A DNA stretch of 64,000 nt from positions 806,001 through 870,000 of the forward strand of contig JADLZK010004662.1 of the NCBI GenBank assembly GCA_015847255.1, written 5' to 3'. The DNA is from Hyparrhenia diplandra. Lineage: Eukaryota > Streptophyta > Magnoliopsida > Poales > Poaceae. A program made the position numbers and the translations under genes. Shown here in pieces: positions 31,870 to 42,912 of the stretch (its first letter is position 1; every line of letters begins with the position of its first letter). The notes under the pieces were generated by a model. It ran no database searches. It was not told the origin of the DNA and saw nothing but the letters and a program-made list of their open reading frames with translations.

Positions 31870-34800
31870 TGGTAATAATAAATACCAACACACATGTGTA
31901 CCAACAATATATCAGCACAATAAATAATTATTCTCGACAACAAAAGTCACGAGAATATATGTGCTTTCGTATAAATGTTTGTAATATATATATTACACAT
32001 GAAATAACGAGGAACAGGAGAAAGTGTGTGCCCATAAATATATACACATATTTATACAAGTGCAAGTAACTAAATATTTTCATGAATGAGAGTCATGAAA
32101 TATAAATGAGTGCTTGTATAAATATTTACGATATATATATTTGCACACATGAGATAGGAGGAAAAGAGATAAGAAAAGAGATAGAAATGAGGAAGGAAAA
32201 GGAAAAAAGACATGGAAAATGGAAAACGAGCCGTGGGCTCATTCCTCCCCCCCTTTTCTTTTCTGGCCCAACCCGACCGGCTCCTTTCCTCCTCTACTCC
32301 TCTCTCCCAAACCGAGCAGGCGGCCCAACCCGATCGGCCCAAGCAGCGAGAGCCCGGCCGGCCTCCTCTTCCCCTTCCCACACCGACAGCCGGGCCCCAC
32401 ACCAACGTCGTCTTCCTCCTCCCTCCCGCGGCGGCGATGATCGCCCGCAGCGCGGCACGAGCTCCGCCGGCACCCCTCGGGCCGTTCCCACGACCGGACC
32501 GAAAGTACGGCGGCGACCAGCACACGGCGACCGCCGCGGGCTCCCAAGGACAAGGCGACACGCACACAAGGGCGTACACGGGGTCCGGTTTCAGCGCCGC
32601 GGCAGCAAGGCGTGGCGACAACAGCTGGCCGCCCGGCGACAAAGAAGCGGACAAGGCGACGAACCTTGCGGGACACGAGGTGCACGACACTCGCGCCACG
32701 GGGCTCGGGTCAAACGCCACGCACCGCACCGCGATCGGGCGAGTGCGGCATGCCGCCATGGTGGCCGGCGGCCGGCGCCGCCCGGATGACGTGACACCAC
32801 GCCGTCGGCCTCGATAGTGACGAGAAAGGACGCCGGATTTATGGAGCATCCCTGCCGGGCACCGGCTAGACGCTAGCCGGGCGCCACGTCTTGTGTGCCC
32901 GGCGGCACGCCGGAAAAGATCGCAAGCGGCAAGAAATATCTCGCCCGGCGACCTTCCCCTCGACGCCCTATAAATAGGCCCCCTCGGGCTCTCGATCGGA
33001 CTCGCCCCTCACCCCCGCGAGCTCCGCCGCCATCAGGGAACATATGGTGCTCGCTTTCTCTCTTTCCCTCTCCCTCTTCTCCGCTCGCCGTAGCGTTTGC
33101 CCCAAATCGTGCGCCGGCCGTCACCGCCGACTAGGGTTGGAGGTCCCCGCCGTGTCTCTTTGTCAAGGGTCAAATTGGCCAGGTCGGTAAGCTTCCCCCG
33201 AGCTCGGTCCTTCGATTCCACCCACACACATGCCCTATCGCGGCGCTACAGCCCCACCGACGGGCACCGCCGCCCCGAGTCCGCCGCCAGCGCCGCCGCC
33301 GAGGTGGTGCCTTCATCCACCACCCTAATACCTACCGGCCCAGGTCCGGGTGAGGTGGGGAGCCTAACGAACCCCTCGCGGCGAGCTTCCGAGCAAGGGA
33401 GCATCATTCGGCGAAACTCGGCGGAGCGCCGCGTCGGAAGAGACGGACGCTGGAACGCCGGCGTCGCCGTCCCGCACGATGTTGACGCCGCGGCGAGAAC
33501 CAATGGAGCGCCGACGTCGCCCCTTCCGTCCCGACGCCGTTTCTGCCACCGAGGCGTCCGAATAATACGTGGCGCCCACGTGGCAGCCATCGTGGCGTCC
33601 CACGGACCCACGTGGGCCCACGTGTATAGAGTCACTTCGTGTACAACTTATGTAAATGCTAGAGCTACCCGGATGTTGTACACGGGATGTTAAAAGTATA
33701 CTTTCCCGTATCGAAAAAAATTCCCAGAAAATTTATAAATTTATTATTTGATTTATAGAATTTTTATCATGTAAATAGTTCCAATATTATTACATGATAA
33801 AATTATATTATAATATTACCCTAATGATTTAATTAGGGATTAATATTATAAAATTCTTATCTCATGCAAATTAACTCCGTTTTCGCATGAAAGCGACTTC
33901 CATAATTCATCTAAAATCTAGCTCTATGCATCTAACCCATTGACACCATAATGTTCTATGTTTGCCTTGTGTGCTATAGTCCGAGCTAGGGTTTATCGCC
34001 AGTCACAAGTAGTTTTCGACGACCGGTTAGGAGAATCCGTCCGAAGTACGCTAGAAGACGTTCGACGCCGTGCCGATTCGTAAGAACCTCCCAAGCAAGT
34101 CCTTAGCCCCTTAACCTGACCTAATTACTATAATATTTAATAAGATGTTAAGATAAGTATAACCGAGGCAAGCCGCATGCGGGAGTACTCATGGGCTATG
34201 TGTGTGAGGCTTTGCTAGGTCTTGTCGATAATATGACTTAAGTAATATGTGAACCTTCCCAACAAAAAGGTGAGTGGTGATAGTCTACATGGAGGTGGAC
34301 TAATCACAATCGGGGATGAATCCAGCGGGAGAGATGCTCGCCTCTCTAAGGACCGGTTCATAGACCTTCTACCTAGTGTGATATTTCGTCTGACCACACG
34401 CCGAGATGGGATGGCTTGATCTCACACCCCGTTGGGTCGAGGTATATCATATGCCTAGGTGGCCGGTAGGAGGCAGAAGGGCTATCAGGAGCAGACATGG
34501 GGAGAGTGGCCCCATGGTCCGGTTGGCATGGATGCTGAGTGACCCTCCACGTAAAACTTTTGGCGCAATGATATTATCATATACGAATTATTAAGTTGAC
34601 GGATGCTGAGTGATCTTCCGAAAGGCTGTGTGCTAATGGGATGCTGGGTGACCTTCCGATTTCCAACCCCCGAGAAACCTTTGGTAGAAGATATACCAAA
34701 ACCTAGGAGGCATCCGAGCGGGTACGAGATCTCGTTGGGCCATTTTCGACCACCGTACATGGGAGGAGGTGGCCCATCGTGTGGGGAAAGTGTACAACCT

Positions 34801-35417
34801 CTGCAGAGTTAATTGAATCTATTCGAATAGCCACGTCCTTGGAATGGGCAAGAGCTAGGCCTGAACATCTATGATTAGATTACACTTATGATGACTAACC
34901 TGTGGTGTCATGACAGCAGTGATGACATGAGATAACCCGAGAACTAGCGAGAGTAGTTTTAGAGACTCTGCTAGGGCCCAAACCCTTAATAATTACAACC
35001 CCTGGTTGGGACTTGCTGAGTACGTTTGTACTCACCCCTCTATTTTTACAGATATCGGCACATGTGAAGGTAAGATCGATGACAAGATAGAAGATAGCGT
35101 ATCGTAGGAGTTCGAGAGGTGTTTAGCTTAGGAGAAGGACGTTGAAGCCCAGATTTCATCCATGCACAAGTCACTTTTGTGGAGATGCGGGGCGGTGTCA
35201 TAGTTAATCCACCGCTTCCGATCAGACCAACTCGATATTGTAGCCCGGCTTGGTGACCCTTCGTCGCCACTTTGTAAGCCCCTATCTATCCTATATTTCT
35301 ACAGCTCGGTTTATTATTAATTCTGTTTACCATTATCTGTTACTAATAGACGTGTTTGTAGCGTGATCCTGCCGCAAACACGTGTGATTAACGACCCATT
35401 AAAAGTGGGGCATGACA
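31870..35417 (+). mobile_element. Probable solo LTR of a long-LTR Ty3/Gypsy-type retrotransposon
   Basis: Candidate ends are TGGTAATAA at 31870 and GGGGCATGACA at 35417, flanked by TTATC at 31865-31869 and 35418-35422. Inside there is no retroviral-type coding sequence. A TATA box (ccctataaataggc, about 32966-32979) stands before a GC-rich leader. The AT-rich 3' half carries phrases common in grass long LTRs (ttgctgagtacgtttgtactcaccc near 35008). The size, 3548 bp, fits the long-LTR Gypsy group. The boundary call rests on one 5-bp match, so it is moderate. Confidence 0.45.
32966..32979 (+). promoter_or_regulatory. TATA box of the candidate LTR
   Basis: CCCTATAAATAGGC, followed about 25-35 bp later by a C-rich start region. 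It is a strong plant TATA box and likely marks the U3/R boundary region of the LTR. Confidence 0.6.
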
Positions 35418-35422
35418 TTATC

Positions 35423-36590
35423 TTTTCCACCAGCTTGGCGGAGGCATGTTTTTAGCCAAACTATTCTTCGCAGTCGAGGACTTTCGTGTTTTTGCGATGG
35501 TGGAGTCACACTAGTACATGAATGGGTTACAATTCCGGTTGGGAAATCCACTTTAGTCCCGGTTTCACAACCGGCATTGGCCATCCGGGAGTAAATGTCC
35601 CTTATATATTAGCAAGCAAAAGTGAAATCCAGTTTTGATGAAGTACTATAAGGTAGCTTCATTGAGATATGCAAACTATCAGGTTATTTTTTTTGCTCAA
35701 ATGGGGTACATTTCAAGAAAAAAATCAACCACTCTTTCTAATTCTAAAAGAACTCAAGTTGCACTATTCTAGACAAAGAAATGAGAAATGCTAGTGATGA
35801 AACATGAGAGGATGAAGTTGGTAACCTTTTTGAACCGAAGAATGGATGTAGGACTCGAAGAAATCGGAGATGGCGGAGACGGCAGTACAAGCAGAGCACG
35901 CGACGAGCTGGAAATGGCTCAGGTTGAGGGAGGAAGAAAGGTGACCGATATCCCGGGGCACCGCTGGCCATGGCACAGGAACACGTGCTGCTAGCCCATG
36001 TCGCCGCCAATTCCCCGAACACCGGCGGCCATGGCACAGCTAAGCGCACCCCCATCGGCCCCTCCGTGTCTCCCTCTCCCTCCGTCCTGTGCGCGCACCG
36101 CACCAGGCACCACCGCCACAGCAGCACATGGCATATCGGCCGAGGGAGGCGGCCACCCGCACCTTCAGGGGGTTCCTAGGTGCCACCGACTTATGGTGGC
36201 TCCCGGTCGCGCCCCCACGCTGCACTGGGCGGCAGGCGCTGTCTGTGCCCCTTCGCGGCAACGAGCCACCGGCGGCCCTATGATCTAGAAGGTGCTATTT
36301 TTGGCGGCGGCTTGTACTACTCCACCGATGACACCTCGCTATGCTAGCAGCAGCATGGAAGTTCGTCGCAGTCTGCTGTCCGTTTTCAAAGTGTGCAACT
36401 ATGGCCAGGGTGACGGCTGTGCCATGGGCGGTGCCGCAAGCCCCACCGATGAGGCAGGGTACATTCACGACGCATGGGAGGGCCTGGGAACTAGGTATGC
36501 GTCATGCTCTTTTGCACCCATTTTGTTCCGGTAGCACACATGATTTGAAATTGCAAGGTTAAAGCTGAAACATCTTGTTATCAGAGATAC
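35423..36590. other. Intergenic DNA with a CACTA end fragment
   Basis: CACTAGTACATGAA at 35509, followed by TTTAGTCCCGGTTTCACAACCGG-type sequence to about 35590, is the terminal style of another grass CACTA family; only one end is present. The rest (to 36590) contains GC-rich and mixed sequence that may include leader exons of the FAR1-like gene, but no splice structure can be supported. Confidence 0.4.
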
Positions 36591-36599
36591 ACTACATGA

Positions 36600-36972
36600 A
36601 TCTTCCATGGACAACATATCGTTGATGCTGGATGTGAGGAGAATGTATTCTTCGATCTTGGGACCGGTGATGATAGCAGTTCGGAGGATGGTGGTGATGA
36701 TATGGATGCCTCGACGAATACAAGTTCTCCATCGAAAGGCAACCATGCCGGCAGTGGCGAGGAAGCTGGCAATGTTGTCGACAGGTACAAAAAATGGATG
36801 AGTTCATGGGCATAGCAAGTAAGACTTTTGCATGTGAAGATTTGGCATTCAAATTGTATAATAATTATGCGAAGGACAAGGGTTTCAGTGTTAGAAGGGC
36901 GAGAGTGAGACATAACAAGCAGTATGGGGAAATTGTGTTCAGGCGATTTGTGTGTTGGAGAGAAGGGGAGCG
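36600..36972 (+). pseudogene. FAR1/FRS-type gene, 5' part (cut by a CACTA element)
   Basis: An acidic, serine-rich stretch (DLGTGDDSSSEDGGDD) is followed by the FAR1 DNA-binding domain: FACEDLAFKLYNNYAKDKGF, then SVRRARVRHNKQYGEIVFRR, then FVCWREGER. The frame changes at a six-A run (36789-36794). The domain stops at 36972, where CACTA DNA begins, and resumes at about 48609. FAR1/FRS proteins derive from MULE transposases and several act as transcription factors in light signalling. This copy is inactivated. Confidence 0.8.
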
Positions 36973-37254
36973 CACTAGTACCCAAAATCTTTTTGTGGCG
37001 GGGCGTTTTACCTTTTGCGTGGCGGGCATAGCTGCCCGTCACTAACGAAAGGTCACGGTTAATCATGACCTTTTGCGTGGCGGGCGGCGTGCCGCCACGC
37101 ATAAGAATCAAGCCGTGGCGGGCAACATAACGCGCCCGCCACGCAAAAGAATGTTATCCGTGGCGGCGCGTTACGCCGCCCCCACGGTTAAGTTTATTAT
37201 GCGTGGCGGGCGGGTTATGTTGCCCGCACCAGCTTGAATTTTTTTTAAAAAAAT

Positions 37255-37262
37255 AAAATACC

Positions 37263-37299
<37 letters not shown>

Positions 37300-37400
37300 T
37301 ACACATCTATCAATTCATACACACATATATATAAGAAAAAGACGAGATACTCTAATATATATCATATATACATATATATACATCGATTCATATATACAAG
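37255..37400. repeat. AT microsatellite
   Basis: Runs of (TA)n at about 37264-37302 and degenerate ATATAC repeats to 37390, just inside the left subterminal repeats of the CACTA element. Confidence 0.8.
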
Positions 37401-37519
37401 TTTCACCGATCGATCGATCCATTTGTTCATATCCAACATGTACTAGTTAATTACAACATCTATACAAAAATTGCGAGCTATATGTTATTTGGATGAAGAT
37501 AGTCCTTAAGACCTAGCTC

Positions 37520-40500
37520 TTCCCATCTCCTTAGCGGCGCATACTCTACAAACAGCCCCACTCTTTGTCCACATTGAAGTACGGCTGGCCTTCGTGAACT
37601 ACCATGTCTAGAACGAACTTGCGATGATATGCGCTACTATGCGTCACGAACCGCATCTCGTCGGTTGCCTTTTGTAGTATCCCCGTGAACTTGTTCCTTG
37701 AGTCCTTGAGCTGTCGGTAGCTGGATTTGTACCTTTTGCGAGGCCCCGAGGTACTCACTGCACGAAGAATCCACACAAGTTTGATCCGTATGGTTGTTTG
37801 AGGCACCGCACACAATAAACCGGTGTTATTAGTAATATCGAAGCTATAGCTAGGTAGTCGTACTAAAGAAAACTATGTTTCATTTACGTATCGGGGAAAT
37901 CTCGCCCGATTTTGAGTGTATCTCCGTTGCGCTCCTTACATACGGGATCGTCGATCCCAACAGTTCGGATCCTTCAAGTAGTGCTTGTAAGCGCTATGCG
38001 AAATGCACTATATTGTCAACGATATATGATATTCGACTCTAGTAATTGAATAAGGAGTTCATCGATCACTTATAATCTCAAGATTTTTTCGAATTGTGTC
38101 GTAGCCGTGCGGGTTTGATGAGCCTTGTAGTGAGTCAAAGACAACGGCCCTCCCGTCCTGAGGAAAGATCATGAAACAGATCCAATGTCCTACGAGCCCC
38201 ATTCCGTATTGGTAAGGCGCGAATACATCGATACCCATTTTCCTTGACCTTTTTCATCGCCGATATGACGGTACTACGCTACTTCCAACTTCTTAGCTCT
38301 TTTCGTTTCTTATCCCGGATCTTACGTCTTTCCTCGTCCGTCAAGTTCACGGTCGGGATGGTCCGCTCTTAGCTTATAACCGATGACCGTCTCTCACAGA
38401 TGTGCCATGGAGAGAGGTAAAGAATACCATTCTTTAACTTGTGGCTGCATCGGCGCTCAACCTACAAGGACATGTGGGCGTGGCATAGGTACCTTTGAAA
38501 CAAAGAATCTATATACGGATGCAAGGGACATGTGCAAGTAACATTGCGCTTACATCGTAAACAAGGTGACTTGGGCAACGCCAATGTCCTGTCGACAAAG
38601 TAGTCTCGACATGTCGTCGAATGTAACCAAGAAGCGGAGATCGGTGTGGTAGTGGAAGCACTCCTTAGGAAGAAGGACACCGAAGGTATGCAATCCACGC
38701 TTTGCGCACTCTATGTACCACGCATGGAACTTCCGAGTCTCCCGGTCCTCGGCATCGATGATTTGGGCCTTTGGGATCATGAACGTCCCAAACTTCGAGC
38801 GAGCCGGGGCATTCGTCCGAGACAAACCCGACATAAGGTGGGGATTTTGGCCCGCAAAAGCGGCGGTACAAATGTTAGCTACGGTTGTGAAAAAAGTAGC
38901 TAATAACATAGTACAACTCGTTGTTTCAGCGGGGCATACCTTTCGGATCGAACATCTATTCTTTGGGGGCCTCTTGGGTTTTAGGGTACTTGTCGGCTCA
39001 CGACCTCCTCTTCATCGAATGTCGGCTTCTGCCGGTCTTTGGAGGGCATTTGCTAGGTCTAGCTCCTTTCGCTTCCCGGCGCTTGAGGTGTTGTCCATTG
39101 GAGGCCTTGAGTGTAGATGGGTGTCTCGCTCCCTACTCTCTCCTCAGGACCTGGCAACGTGTTTTCGCCAGTTGCTTCCTCGTATATTGGCTGCCCCTCA
39201 TGTGCCGGCTCCCGAGGTGTCGGCTCCGAGGCTCCTCAAGTGCCGCCTCCTTAGGCTCCTCAGGTGTCGGCTCCCGAGGTGTTGGCTCCTTAGGCTCGTC
39301 TTGTGCCGAGTCCCAGCGGGGGTACTGGAACCATGAGGAGGGTCGTTGCCTCCGCCGCCCCCACCATCTTCATCATCATCGGAAGAGTCACCATAGGGTC
39401 CGGTGGCGATTTTCGGGTCCTTCTAGCGTGTCTTCTTTGGTGTACCAGGAAGGTGAGGTCAATTTCGACATCTTCACTCAATGTCCACCTTCTACCCGCG
39501 GTATGTTGTAACACGTGAGCAGCAGTTCCTAGAGTCTTGACATCGTTATGACCGGGATAGTCCAGCTCCCAGTCTTCATGTCCAGGCGCCATGTACCCAA
39601 TGTTGACTTCAAAGACATTGAGGGGAGGGATCTCGCGGCGCCGTACTCTTTGCAAGATCCGGGAGGATATACCACCCCCTCGGCCCCTTTGGCTTCCTCT
39701 TGCCCAACTTGCCGGCCAATTATCAACATTACATAGCGGCGTGTCTCTTCGGTGATATCATCCACGGGTCCTGTCCGGGGCCGGCAGAGAGGTGCTTCTT
39801 TGGGGTTGTTGGGGTGGGCACCATACCGGCGTTGCGGAACATCCGGTTCGGACTTCGACCATCCGGGGGTCGTTGCTCGTGAGGGCCTCTTTGATGGTTT
39901 GGGTGATCATTTCTTTGCAAGGCCTCATCACGGCCTTCTCAGTCCTCGGACCCTCCTTGTACCTCGCCTCGTGTGATGCGAGGCAGCATCCGACCGCCAC
40001 GAGCCCCCGTAGCCCAACTCTTCACGAGCTCATGCCACGGGCGCGTCCGCGATGCTCGGGGGTTTCCCAAGGCCAACGTCGCCGCATCGTGTCCCCGGCG
40101 AATCTCGAGGGTCCGCTGTTCTTAGCCGCGATGGCCTCTATGACCTTCTTCTTGACCTCCTTCATCCGGGCTTGGGCCTCGGCTTCTTGGGCTTGGGCGT
40201 AGAGGAAGTCCGGGTCCTTTCATCACAGCCCTCGCACGGATCCGCTCCTTCCTTCTGTCTTCTCCTTTCTTCCGCCCCGCCACGCCCGGCTTATAATACG
40301 GCGTACCCAATACAGCCCATGTAGTGGGGCGGTTTGTTCCATTTGGCTAGCTCTCGTGAACTTCTCGCTCTTCACCTTTGCTTCGGGCGTTTTTAGCCTT
40401 TTGCGTAACTCTTCCCATACTTCTTCTAAGATCATGGTGTACTTGGTGAAGGGTAGGCGTCCTTTCTTGTAAAGTCTACGTTGAGCCTATACTTCTAGTT

Positions 40501-41345
40501 CGGAAGCTTCTTCCTGCGAGGGGACGTATACATGCTACTCCACCTTTTTCATCATATCGGCACCGGGCGGATACCGGAACCGTTTGAAACCTCGCCAAAC
40601 ACCAAGAACTTGTCGCTGTCGGGGACAGCTTTCCGATCTTCATAAAGAATGGAGACCTTATCCTTCACTTAAACGGGGAGATTTGAGTGCCGTACTTCAC
40701 GGCAACTTTAGTGGGCAGCGAAGTGGCTCGCCTCCCGCGGCCCCAACTCTTGAATGACAAGGACATCATCGATGGCCCGGTGCCTCCCATGGTCTCCCCT
40801 TCTCCGCTCGGCTTGCCTCCCTTTGATTTGCCTGAAGAGGTGGCCGTGGACGAGGGGGGGGTTGTTGCTTTGAGCCGCTTGTGGAGGGAGAGGTGGCAGC
40901 TCATTCGGCTGTACTTTCTTAACCCGATGCTTCTTGCTTCGCGGTGCCGTCCCTCGGGTTGAAATTAGAATCTTCTTCCTCCTCTCAGACGTTTCCTTCT
41001 ACCCTTACACGGGCTATACGACGCTCCCGCTTGGGAACTGGGAAGTACTAGAGCGCATTTGGGAGCTAAGCGACTCCCATTCAAAAGCCGACCTTGAGGC
41101 TGTTCTTGTTCATTCGCCATTTCAAGCTACAAATATATAGTGCTTTAGTACTATAGTATATAGGACCGCTTAACAAGCGTAATTCAAAATTGCGGAAAGA
41201 GAGAAATAAAAGATTGGCTCGTATATAGCCCCCCTTGTGATCACATTGCTTCTAAACCGGTTGCTTTGTACAAGCCCGCCCTAGTTTAGAAGCTTCCAAG
41301 TATAGGGGACATTCAATCATCATAGCCGCTGCCTCAGCCCCAATA
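37520..41345 (-). pseudogene. CACTA second gene with transposase-associated region and Ulp1/C48 protease domain (degraded)
   Basis: Reading from right to left. At 40904-40665 a segment contains MSLSFKSWGRGRRATSLPTK. At 40435-40122 is a lysine/arginine-rich region with EEVWEELRKRLKTPEAKVK, like plant En/Spm transposase-associated ORFs. Near 39650 is an acidic region (APGHEDWELDYPGH). At 38909-38550 is a segment ending LLCRQDIGVAQVTLFTM. Then comes a Ulp1-like cysteine-protease core: His in GHWICFMIF (about 38171-38190), Asp in VVFDSL (about 38126-38142), and Gln and Cys in KQPYGSNLCGFF (about 37763-37803). Ulp1-family enzymes cleave SUMO-like proteins; the role in CACTA elements is not established. 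Numerous frameshifts and stops occur. Confidence 0.65.
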
Positions 41346-41636
41346 ATTAAGCACGTGCACAAAATTCATAGGTAATTGCAGAAATCAAAACCTCGCCTAG
41401 CTAGATGAGGAGAGTGGAAGAAGATGGGGAGCAAAGATAGCACGGAGGCCGCCCAATAGTCACCGTGAGTGGAAGAAGATGGAGCAAAGACGCCACGGAC
41501 AGTGCACACCACGGCGCTTAGGTTCCACCCACCAGGCCGACTCCGCCAGGGCTCCACGCGCGGACAGGCACACCACGGCAGGCGCGACGCGGCGGACGCA
41601 GGACGGTGGCGCGACGAGGCGAGGGACGGCCGGAGG

Positions 41637-41810
41637 CGGACGGAGTTAGGGTTCGCGCTGTGACGGTGACGGGGCGGGGACGGTGGCGGGACGGAGTTAG
41701 GGGTTCCACGGCGTGACGGTGACGGGGCGGGACGGTGGCGGCGCCGGACGGAGTTAGGGTTCTCGCGGTGGTGACGGCGGACGGGGCGGGACGGCGGCGT
41801 GACGGACGGG
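41637..41810. repeat. Minisatellite of about 55 bp x 3 in the leader of the Ulp1-bearing gene
   Basis: Three degenerate copies, each starting ggacggagttagggttc and continuing into gtgacggtgacggggcggga, lie between the TATA box at 41998-42007 and the coding part. Confidence 0.75.
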
Positions 41811-41997
41811 GCGCGCGCAAACCGGACGAGGACGTCGGGGCGGAGGTGGCGCTGGACGCGAGGACGGCGAGAGGTCACAGCAGCGCAGCGGCGCGAGGAG
41901 AACGACGGTGGCACGGCGTACGCAGAGGGTGGTTTGGGCCAGCCCTTCTGGGGTCATGGAACGCCGAAGGACTTAGAAATTTGAGGGATGGGGGGTA

Positions 41998-42007
41998 CTA
42001 TTTATAG
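41998..42007 (-). promoter_or_regulatory. TATA box for the second CACTA gene
   Basis: On the minus strand this reads CTATAAATAG. Just upstream on that strand (42020-42095) lie inverted motifs resembling the element's own subterminal repeats (cgtatggcgggtaaggatgcccgccgtg), suggesting an internal promoter under transposase control. Confidence 0.55.
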
Positions 42008-42099
42008 TGCACGATTTTTGCGCGTATGGCGCGGATATGATGCCCTCCACGGTTAACCTTTACCGTATGGCGGGTAAGGATGCCCGCCGTGTAATATTT

Positions 42100-42700
42100 T
42101 TTCAATAAATTGATAAGTATTCTTATAAATTGTTAAAATTGTTATAAATTTTTTATAAATAGTTAAAAATTGTTATATATTCAGGAGATCAATTTAGGAT
42201 AATATATCAAAAATATTCTGATGAAATTTGAAATTTTTTTACACATTCGTATATAAATTGTTAAAAATTGTTAAAAAATTGTTATAAATTGAGAGATCAA
42301 TTCAGATAATATATCAAAAATATTTCGATGAATACCACTTTTGTTATAAATTGTTGAAATTTGACCGGGACGAACTTGTGACTTTTTGAAGCTCTAGTTT
42401 TTTCGAAGCCCTAGACGCCGTCGATTGAAAAAGTCATGAATACCACTTTTGTTAAGCTCTCCGAGATCTACGTTTGGTATTGGGGTCAACTTTTCATTTT
42501 TCAAACTTTTCACGCCTCGAAATTTGAAATTTGAATTTTTTTACACATTCGACGACATTTCAAAGCCCTGCACGGCCAAGATTCAAATAGTCATGAATAC
42601 GGAAAGTTCATAACTCATCAAGATCTATATTTCATATATAGGTCATTTTTGCATACGAGAAAGTGTTACAAACGTGTAGTTCAAAAATCACTAGTCTCCC
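42100..42700. other. AT-rich spacer between the two CACTA genes
   Basis: Contains repeated taaattgttaaaaattgt-type motifs (42115-42360) and two copies of a tcatgaatac phrase. No coding sequence is seen. Confidence 0.5.
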
Positions 42701-42912
42701 CCGTAGTTTCTGAAACTCGCGGTGAGATATTTGTTTTTGGACTATGCTTACATCGAATAACCGCAACTACATATCATTTTGGTGCCGGTGCATTGGTGGT
42801 CTTCTTCTCGCCATCGGGCGGGTCCATGACATCATTTTAGTCTTGTCGGGATTGATTCTCGTCCTCCGGTGCCTTCATCTTTTTTGGAAAATCAGTAAAG
42901 AGGTGGAACTCA

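Noticed and set aside
32070..32849. 259-residue minus-strand frame and overlapping plus-strand frames
   Set aside because: They lie in the GC-rich part of the candidate LTR, are open in several frames at once and resemble no protein.
41366..41914. 182-residue minus-strand frame
   Set aside because: It is formed by the leader minisatellite; proline/arginine/serine repeats only.
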